Shown here piece after piece: positions 5,783-10,248 of a stretch of 10,248 bases of DNA. The DNA is from an uncultured Ellagibacter sp. Its GTDB lineage: Bacteria > Actinomycetota > Coriobacteriia > Coriobacteriales > Eggerthellaceae. Location: contig CAKTSW010000028.1 of assembly GCA_934613165.1 (NCBI GenBank), positions 1-10,248 of the forward strand. The letters run 5' to 3'. Under the pieces are notes generated by a model, which saw only the letters and a list, made by a program, of their open reading frames with translations, was not told where the DNA came from and did not search any database. Position numbers and translations under genes: made by a program. Each line of letters begins with the position of its first letter. The stretch's first letter is position 1.

Positions 5783-6985
5783 TTACTCCCCTGCACGGAC
5801 TTCTTTCACGCAGGCGGCGAGCACGTCTGCGAACCGGTCGACGTCGGCTTCGGTCGTCGACGCGCAAAAGCTCACGCGCAGCGTCGTGTTGCCCTGCTTC
5901 AAGGGAATGCCCGCCGCCTGGAGCGACAGCGGGTGCTTCTTGCGCCAGGTACCGGCCGCGACGTGCTCGTGGTTCGACTCGCACGCCGAGGCGCGCGACA
6001 CGTAGACGCCCCGATCGCTTAAGTACGCGACCGACTTCGCGTTGCGCACGCCGGGCACGCTCACGCTCACGATGAAGGGCGACGCTGTGGCAGGCGAGTT
6101 CACGATCGCGTCGGGAACGGCGCGGGCGAGCTTTTCCCGCAGACGGGCGTTCAGGGCCTCCACGTGGGAAAACGTCTGCTCGCGTTCCCGCATCGCAAGC
6201 TCGATCGCGCGCGCGAACCCCGCCGCCAGAAACACCGGCTCGGTGCCCGACCGCAAGCCTCCCTCCTGCCCGCCGCCGAAGGCGTTCGTGTGCATCTTGA
6301 GCCCCTCGCGAACATAGAGCGCGCCGATGCCGCGCGGGCCGCCGATCTTGTGGGACGCCACGGAGACGAGGTCGGCACGCCATTCGCGCGGGTTCACGGG
6401 AAGCTTGCAGAACGCCTGCGTCGCGTCGACGTGGTAGACCGCGTCCGGGGCAAGCTCGTCGCGGATGCGCCCGATTTCGGCCGAGGGGAAGACGTAACCC
6501 ACCTCGTTCTGCACGTTCATGATGGTGATGAGCGTGGTCGGCACGCCGTCGAGCACGCGTTTCAGCTGGTCGAGGTTGAGCTTCCCGCCGATGGCGTCGA
6601 TATAGGAAACCTTCCACCCGCCCTCGCGGCGCATGCCGCGCACGCTGCGCGTGACAGATGCGTGCTCGAGCGTGGACGTGACGATCTGCCCCGGGGCGTC
6701 GCGGTGCGCCGAGCAGGTGCCGCGAACCGCCAGGTTGTTCGACTCGGTGGCGCCCGACGTGAAGAAGACCTCGTGCGCGTCCACGCCGAGCGCGCGGGCC
6801 ACGATGGCGCGGGAATCCTCAAGCACGGCCTTCGCGCGCTTGCCCGCCTCATGGACGGACGAAGGGTTGCCCCATGCGTCGCGCATGACCTCGTTCATGC
6901 GCTCGATGGCCTCGGGCCGCGTGCGCGTCGTCGCCGCGTTGTCGAGGTAGGTTTCGATTGGGGGTTGTGCCATTGTGCCGTCCAT
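5783..6985 (-). CDS. Cysteine desulfurase (NifS/IscS-like, PLP-dependent)
   Basis: A 400-residue class V aminotransferase-fold enzyme that takes sulfur from L-cysteine, forming alanine and an enzyme persulfide for Fe-S cluster, tRNA thiolation or cofactor assembly. Visible motifs: YLDNAATT (13-20), FFTSGATESNNLAV (74-87), EHASV with the cofactor-stacking His108, HVDATQ with Asp187, SHKIGGPRGIGALY with the PLP lysine 213, GGGQEGGLRSGT (237-248), and SRASACESN with the likely catalytic Cys335. It ends LRVSFCASTTEADVDRF, as in IscS/NifS. The ATG at 6983-6985 has AAGGAG seven bases upstream. No scaffold (iscU/nifU) or tRNA-thiolase (mnmA/thiI) gene is adjacent in the window, so the sulfur acceptor is unknown. 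Sequence upstream holds TACAAT (7019-7024). It converges on the torD-like gene. Confidence 0.93.
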   Translation of the reverse strand: MDGTMAQPPIETYLDNAATTRTRPEAIERMNEVMRDAWGNPSSVHEAGKRAKAVLEDSRAIVARALGVDAHEVFFTSGATESNNLAVRGTCSAHRDAPGQIVTSTLEHASVTRSVRGMRREGGWKVSYIDAIGGKLNLDQLKRVLDGVPTTLITIMNVQNEVGYVFPSAEIGRIRDELAPDAVYHVDATQAFCKLPVNPREWRADLVSVASHKIGGPRGIGALYVREGLKMHTNAFGGGQEGGLRSGTEPVFLAAGFARAIELAMREREQTFSHVEALNARLREKLARAVPDAIVNSPATASPFIVSVSVPGVRNAKSVAYLSDRGVYVSRASACESNHEHVAAGTWRKKHPLSLQAAGIPLKQGNTTLRVSFCASTTEADVDRFADVLAACVKEVRAGE

Positions 6986-7018
6986 CGTCGTGCTCCTTGC
7001 GAATCTATTCCTGCCCGA

Positions 7019-7024
7019 ATTGTA
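7019..7024 (-). promoter_or_regulatory. Candidate -10 box for the cysteine desulfurase gene
   Basis: TACAAT on the minus strand lies 33 bases upstream of the start codon, leaving a short leader that contains the AAGGAG. No good -35 hexamer is found 16-18 bases further upstream. The same hexamer recurs before the FBPase and RsmJ genes. Confidence 0.35.
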
Positions 7025-7106
7025 ACGTCGACGGTACCATTCGAGCGTTCGAACCCGCCCAAGCGCACCTCATCGCGAGCGGACGGGGCGGCCCCGCGCA
7101 CGAGCG

Positions 7107-9083
7107 CTACTGGCGAAGCTTCATGTCCGTTCCGCCCGCTTCGGGGATCTCGCCCATGCGGTAGGCCTCGAGCAGCCGTTCCAAGTCGGCGATCTCGCGC
7201 TTGAGCTCGACCCCCGTGTCGGTGTCGGCCACGCGCGTGCGCCGCGGCACCGATTCCACCATATGGCGCGACGAGTGGATGTCGAGCTCGTTCTCGATCG
7301 CCGCGCGCGTCGAGTCGAGCGGCTCGTGCGCCGCCAGGATGAAGCCGTACGAGTTCGAGATGAGCGTGTAGCCGGCAATCCCCGTGGTGGGCTGGTAGGC
7401 CTTCGCGAAGCCGCCGTCGATCATGATGACCTTCCCGCCGCACTTCACCGGGTCCTCACCGTCCTTCACCTTCACCGGCACGTGCCCGCAGATGATGTGC
7501 GACGTCTCCGGGTCGAGCCCGAAGTCGCGGAAGATCCGCGCCACCACCTCTTCGTCGTCGATCAGGGTGTAGAAGGGGTTCTTCACCTCCTTGCGCGCGG
7601 CCTTGTCGGCGATGAGGTACAGCTCGAACGTGGCCATCTTGCTCTTCGCGAACAGAGGCGAGCCCTGCCCGAGCCACAGGTACCACAGAAGGTCGCGGCC
7701 GCGGCGGCGCTCCTCGGCGTCGTGGCTGAAGAACGCCGCGCGCACGTAGCGCTCCATCTCGTCGTAGAGCGCGCGGCCCTTAAACGTGCGCCCGTACACC
7801 TCCACTTCCTTCAGGGTGCCGTCGGGGTTGAGCGGCACGCAGGCGTGGAACAGGAGGTTGCCGTTGTGCACCTTGTAGAGGCTTCCCGCCTCCAGGAAGA
7901 AATGCATGTGGCGGCGGAGCTTCTCGCAGCCGGTGAACGCGGCGACGAGGCGGTCCATGACCTCCTCTTCCTCGGGCGTCAGACGGTACGGATCGGCCGG
8001 GTCGATCGTCGGGAAGATTTTGTCGGTGAGCTCGTACTCCACGCCGTCGAGCATGACGGTGCCGCGCTCGTAGTCGATCTTGTCGAGGAGCTTGCGGTCG
8101 GAAAGTCCGAACGCCGGGTTGTCGTCGATGAGCTTGCCCTCCACCTTGAACTGGATGATCGCCATGGCCTTCTGGATCTTCACGCTCATCTCGAGCTCGG
8201 CGGGCGGAAGGTCGGGGTTACCCTTCAGGCCGAAGGCGACGCACGGGTCGTCGGCGTAGGCGCTCGTGGCGAACGTGGCGAGCGGCAGAATGTTGATGCC
8301 GTAAGCGTCTTCCAGGATGGACAGGTTGCCGTAACGCGCGCAGTTGCGCACCACGTGCGCGATGCAACCGCGCTGCCCGAGCGACGCGCCCATCCACACG
8401 ATATCGTGGTTGCCCCACTGGATGTCGACCGAGTGGTAATTCATGAGCGTGTCCATGATGGTGTGCGGCGCGGGGCCGCGGTCGTAAATGTCGCCGATGA
8501 TGTGGAGCTTGTCCACGGCGAGCCGCTGGATCATCGTGGACAGGGCCTCTATGAGCGCGATGCCACGCCCCGTGCGCACAGCCGCGTCGATGATCGCTGA
8601 ATAGTAAGCGTCCTTATCGACTCCGTGACGGTCCTCGGTAAGCAGCTCTTCTATGATGTAGGCGAACTCGGGCGGCAGGGCGCGGCGCACCTTCGAGCGC
8701 GTGTACTTGCGCGCGGCGCGCTTGCATACCTCAACCAACCGCGGCACGGTGACGGCGTACCAGGCCGCGGCGTCGTCTACCTGGGACAACGTGAACTTCG
8801 CCTTCTCACGCGGGTAGTAGATGAGCGTGGCGAGCGCACGCTTCTCGCTTTCGGGCAGCGTGTCGCCGAACACGTCGTCGATCTTCAGGCGGATGGATCC
8901 CGACCCGTTGCGCAGGATGTGCGAGAACGCCTCGTATTCGCCGTGTATGTCGGACGCGAAGAACTCGGTCGCCTTCGGCAGGTTCAGAATGGCCGACAGA
9001 TTGATGATCTCGGCCGACGCGGCGGCCACGGTGGGAAACGAGCGGGAAAGAAGCTCGAGATAGCGCTTCTCGGTTGCATCCAT
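7107..9083 (-). CDS. fbp: Fructose-1,6-bisphosphatase class III (Firmicutes type)
   Basis: A 658-residue class III FBPase, the metal-dependent phosphoesterase form that turns fructose-1,6-bisphosphate into fructose-6-phosphate for gluconeogenesis. Calcineurin-like metal-binding motifs appear in order: SDIHGEYEAF (44-53), GDIYDRGP (197-204), GNHDIVWMGASLGQRG (224-239), ICGHVPVK (531-538) and IDGGFAKAYQPTTGIAGYTL (555-574). Length agrees with the family (about 640-670). The frame is open upstream to 9476, but the ATG at 9081-9083 has AAGGAGG seven bases upstream and homology begins there (MDATEKRYLELL). The upstream in-frame part is compositionally unlike protein and crosses a repeat. Divergent from rsmJ. 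The final residues (MGEIPEAGGTDMKLRQ) form an unremarkable tail. The long open frames on the opposite strand are GC-driven shadows. Confidence 0.96.
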   Translation of the reverse strand: MDATEKRYLELLSRSFPTVAAASAEIINLSAILNLPKATEFFASDIHGEYEAFSHILRNGSGSIRLKIDDVFGDTLPESEKRALATLIYYPREKAKFTLSQVDDAAAWYAVTVPRLVEVCKRAARKYTRSKVRRALPPEFAYIIEELLTEDRHGVDKDAYYSAIIDAAVRTGRGIALIEALSTMIQRLAVDKLHIIGDIYDRGPAPHTIMDTLMNYHSVDIQWGNHDIVWMGASLGQRGCIAHVVRNCARYGNLSILEDAYGINILPLATFATSAYADDPCVAFGLKGNPDLPPAELEMSVKIQKAMAIIQFKVEGKLIDDNPAFGLSDRKLLDKIDYERGTVMLDGVEYELTDKIFPTIDPADPYRLTPEEEEVMDRLVAAFTGCEKLRRHMHFFLEAGSLYKVHNGNLLFHACVPLNPDGTLKEVEVYGRTFKGRALYDEMERYVRAAFFSHDAEERRRGRDLLWYLWLGQGSPLFAKSKMATFELYLIADKAARKEVKNPFYTLIDDEEVVARIFRDFGLDPETSHIICGHVPVKVKDGEDPVKCGGKVIMIDGGFAKAYQPTTGIAGYTLISNSYGFILAAHEPLDSTRAAIENELDIHSSRHMVESVPRRTRVADTDTGVELKREIADLERLLEAYRMGEIPEAGGTDMKLRQ

Positions 9084-9137
9084 GGGTATTCCTCCTTGAC
9101 AGGTGGGATCGGGCGCTTCGCGCTTTCGCTGTCGCCT

Positions 9138-9143
9138 ATTGTA
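9138..9143 (-). promoter_or_regulatory. fbp: Candidate -10 box for fbp
   Basis: TACAAT on the minus strand lies 54 bases upstream of the fbp start. The best upstream match to -35 is only TTTCCG at a 19-base spacing, so the call rests mainly on the -10 hexamer and position. Confidence 0.35.
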
Positions 9144-9223
9144 CTCGCACAGGAACGCCGCGCGGAAAGGATTGCCCTTTGCGGTCGCTCTTCGCAGACG
9201 CGGGGTGCGCGAAAGGCGCCCCG

Positions 9224-9281
9224 AACCGGTCCCCGTGGCAGAACGGGAGGGCCCACTGGTGACTTTTCGGGGGTTGTGCGA
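9224..9281 (-). repeat. Left copy of a 58-60-base inverted repeat between fbp and rsmJ
   Basis: Reads toward fbp on the minus strand. Its inner 26 bases (9256-9281) are a perfect reverse complement of 9396-9421; the core includes CAACCCCCGAAAAGTCACC. Beyond the core, similarity resumes after 12 diverged bases with TTCTGCCAC and then CCGGTT, as in the right copy. Unlike the right copy, it is not followed by TACAAT at promoter spacing. No coding sequence of its own is supported. Confidence 0.75.
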
Positions 9282-9395
9282 TACGGGCGGGCCTTGAGTG
9301 AGAATCCAACCGCGTCGTCGAATTCTCCGACCTGAGGAAACGCTTCGAGACATGCCGCATCGCAAGCGGAATGGGCTTATCGGCCGCGCTTCGTT

Positions 9396-9455
9396 TCGCA
9401 CAACCCCCGAAAAGTCACCAGAGGCGCAGCGGATTCTGCCACAGCGATCCCGGTT
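9396..9455 (+). repeat. Right copy of the inverted repeat, upstream of rsmJ
   Basis: Reads toward rsmJ on the plus strand. The perfect 26-base core is 9396-9421, followed by a diverged 12-base spacer, TTCTGCCAC (9434-9442) and CCGGTT (9450-9455). The CTGCCA within it serves as the likely -35 of the rsmJ promoter. With the left copy it frames 114 bases that I cannot assign to any gene. A repetitive extragenic element or a shared regulatory site are both possible. Confidence 0.75.
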
Positions 9456-9464
9456 GGGTACAAT
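9436..9464 (+). promoter_or_regulatory. rsmJ: Likely sigma-70-type promoter of rsmJ
   Basis: CTGCCA (9436-9441, four of six matches to TTGACA) and TACAAT (9459-9464, five of six to TATAAT) are separated by exactly 17 bases. Transcription would begin near 9471, giving a leader of about 45 bases with GGAAGG ahead of the GTG start. The -35 lies inside the right copy of the inverted repeat. Confidence 0.55.
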
Positions 9465-9514
9465 GAGGGGCAGCATGCGCGAGGCGGCCTTGCGCGAAAA
9501 CGGAAGGGAGTGCG

Positions 9515-10248
9515 GTGAAGGCTCGGGAAACCACGCCAGACGGCAGCGCGGCGGCGCGCGTCGAGCTTGTCAGGCGCCCGGAAGGCTTGACGCTTACGGG
9601 CGACGGCATGGAGGTCCGCGGCGACTTCGCCCGAATGCTTTCGCGGGTGCGCCCCGGCAAGCTCGAACGCGAGCTTCTGGTGCGCGCGGCGAAGGTGAAG
9701 GGAACGGCAAGCCCCGTCGCCGTCGACGCCACGGCGGGTCTCGGCGAGGACTCGTTTCTGCTTGCCGCCGCAGGGTTTCAGGTGCGCATGTACGAATCCG
9801 ACCCCGCGATCGCAGCGCTTCTGCGCGACGCGCTTGCGCGCGCGAAGGCGGACCCGTCGCTTGCAGGTATCGCGTGCCGGATGGAGCTTTTCGAAGAAGA
9901 CAGCGTGCGCGTCATGGCGGCGCTCGCGGAAACCGGCGAGCGCACAAGCGAAGGCGCCGACACGACCGATTCGGCGGCCGCCACGGACGAGCAAGCGCCC
10001 AGCCCCGCCTTCGGCACGCACGCCCCCGACGTGATCTACCTCGACCCGATGTTTCCCGAGCGGCGCAAGAGCGCGGCGGTCAAGAAGAAGTTCCAGCTGA
10101 TCCATCACCTGGAAAAGCCCTGCTCGAACGAGGAGGAAATGCTCCTTGCCGCCATCAGGGCCAACCCGCGCAAAGTCGTGGTGAAGCGCCCCGCGAAAGG
10201 CCCTTACCTCGCCAACATCAAGCCGAGCTATTCCATCGCGGGCAAGGC
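9515..10248 (+). CDS. rsmJ: 16S rRNA (guanine-1516-N2)-methyltransferase RsmJ-like (3' end outside window)
   Basis: The first 244 residues of a SAM-dependent methyltransferase of the RsmJ (YhiQ) family, which methylates N2 of G1516 in 16S rRNA. Visible: VDATAGLGEDSFLLAAAGF (residues 70-88, the SAM-binding motif I in the RsmJ form), RMYESDP (91-97, motif II acidic residue), IYLDPMFPERRKSAAVKK (174-191, the D-P-M-F-P catalytic motif) and VVVKRP (221-226), then LANIKPSYSIAGK. I chose the GTG at 9515 because GGAAGG lies 7 bases upstream and no other in-frame start precedes it. Residues 137-171 are a low-complexity Ala/Thr/Ser/Glu linker that enlarges the loop before the catalytic motif compared with the E. 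coli protein. The frame is open to the window edge. Opposite-strand frame 9377-10108 is a shadow. Confidence 0.92.
   Translation, partial: MKARETTPDGSAAARVELVRRPEGLTLTGDGMEVRGDFARMLSRVRPGKLERELLVRAAKVKGTASPVAVDATAGLGEDSFLLAAAGFQVRMYESDPAIAALLRDALARAKADPSLAGIACRMELFEEDSVRVMAALAETGERTSEGADTTDSAAATDEQAPSPAFGTHAPDVIYLDPMFPERRKSAAVKKKFQLIHHLEKPCSNEEEMLLAAIRANPRKVVVKRPAKGPYLANIKPSYSIAGK

Noticed and set aside
7039..7054. TTCGAGCGTTCGAA upstream of the cysteine desulfurase as a LexA-type SOS box
   Set aside because: It is a short inverted repeat but does not fit the GAAC-N4-GTTC pattern, and the gene is not a usual SOS target.
6164..7204. 346-residue plus-strand frame opposite the cysteine desulfurase
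   Set aside because: Antisense shadow of a strongly supported gene, with low-complexity Arg-rich composition.
7263..8600. 445-residue open frame on the plus strand opposite fbp
   Set aside because: It is antisense to a clear FBPase, Arg/Val/His-rich with no recognisable domain; expected from third-position GC bias.
9282..9395. Small gene between the inverted repeats
   Set aside because: A GTG-started frame exists but has no ribosome binding site, reads on out of frame through rsmJ, and is Arg-rich shadow-like.
9084..9476. N-terminal extension of the FBPase frame up to 9476
   Set aside because: The frame is open but crosses the repeat and promoter region; the AAGGAGG at proper spacing and the start of homology both support 9083.
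9377..10108. 243-residue minus-strand frame opposite rsmJ
   Set aside because: Overlaps the RsmJ motifs on the other strand and runs through the inverted repeat; no domain or ribosome binding site.
1..10248. CRISPR array, tRNA, rRNA, integrase or transposase
   Set aside because: No regularly spaced repeats, cloverleaf sequences or transposase motifs were seen on either strand.

Overview
The window is GC-rich, with frequent GTG starts and strong AAGGAG-type ribosome binding sites. A Firmicutes-type (class III) fructose-1,6-bisphosphatase sits beside remains of a Tat-exported molybdoenzyme operon with its TorD-type chaperone. This gene set resembles anaerobic Coriobacteriia of the Eggerthellaceae kind (Eggerthella, Gordonibacter, Adlercreutzia, Slackia). 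That placement is inferred from gene content and style; no 16S or other marker is present.

Layout. Bases 2-424 are the 3' end of an L-lactate dehydrogenase gene on the plus strand. A 440-base gap follows, holding a 136-base element with 21-base imperfect terminal inverted repeats and an inner hairpin. Bases 867-2057 (minus) encode an intact 12-helix MFS exporter of the fosmidomycin-resistance (Fsr) type. Bases 2125-2750 (minus) hold three consecutive gene remnants: an unassigned C-terminal tail (possibly LysR-like), the C-terminal part of a SnoaL/NTF2-like protein, and the first 45 or so residues of a RarD/EamA permease. Bases 2840-3772 (minus) are an intact AraC-family regulator. Divergent from it, 3982-4985 is the collapsed remainder of a DMSO-reductase-like operon: a Tat signal and molybdopterin subunit pieces joined by deletions, then a piece of the NrfD-type membrane subunit with a stop and a frameshift. 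The TorD-like chaperone gene (5016-5699) that closes the operon looks intact.

The right half is ordinary and dense: a cysteine desulfurase (5783-6985, minus), a class III FBPase (7107-9083, minus), and a divergent 16S rRNA methyltransferase of the RsmJ type (9515 to the window end, plus). The FBPase and rsmJ genes are separated by 430 bases containing a 58-60-base imperfect inverted repeat with a perfect 26-base core. The right copy carries the -35 element of the likely rsmJ promoter.

How it fits together. The left-centre (about 2.1-5.0 kb) is a decay zone in which transport, regulatory and anaerobic respiration genes have been cut down by deletions and point mutations, leaving an AraC regulator and a TorD chaperone without obvious partners. 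The flanking genes are core metabolism: lactate dehydrogenase, gluconeogenic FBPase, sulfur mobilisation and rRNA methylation. I saw no CRISPR array, tRNA, rRNA, transposase or phage gene, and no convincing new multi-gene system. The most unusual content is the internally deleted but largely in-frame oxidoreductase operon and the two inverted-repeat elements.
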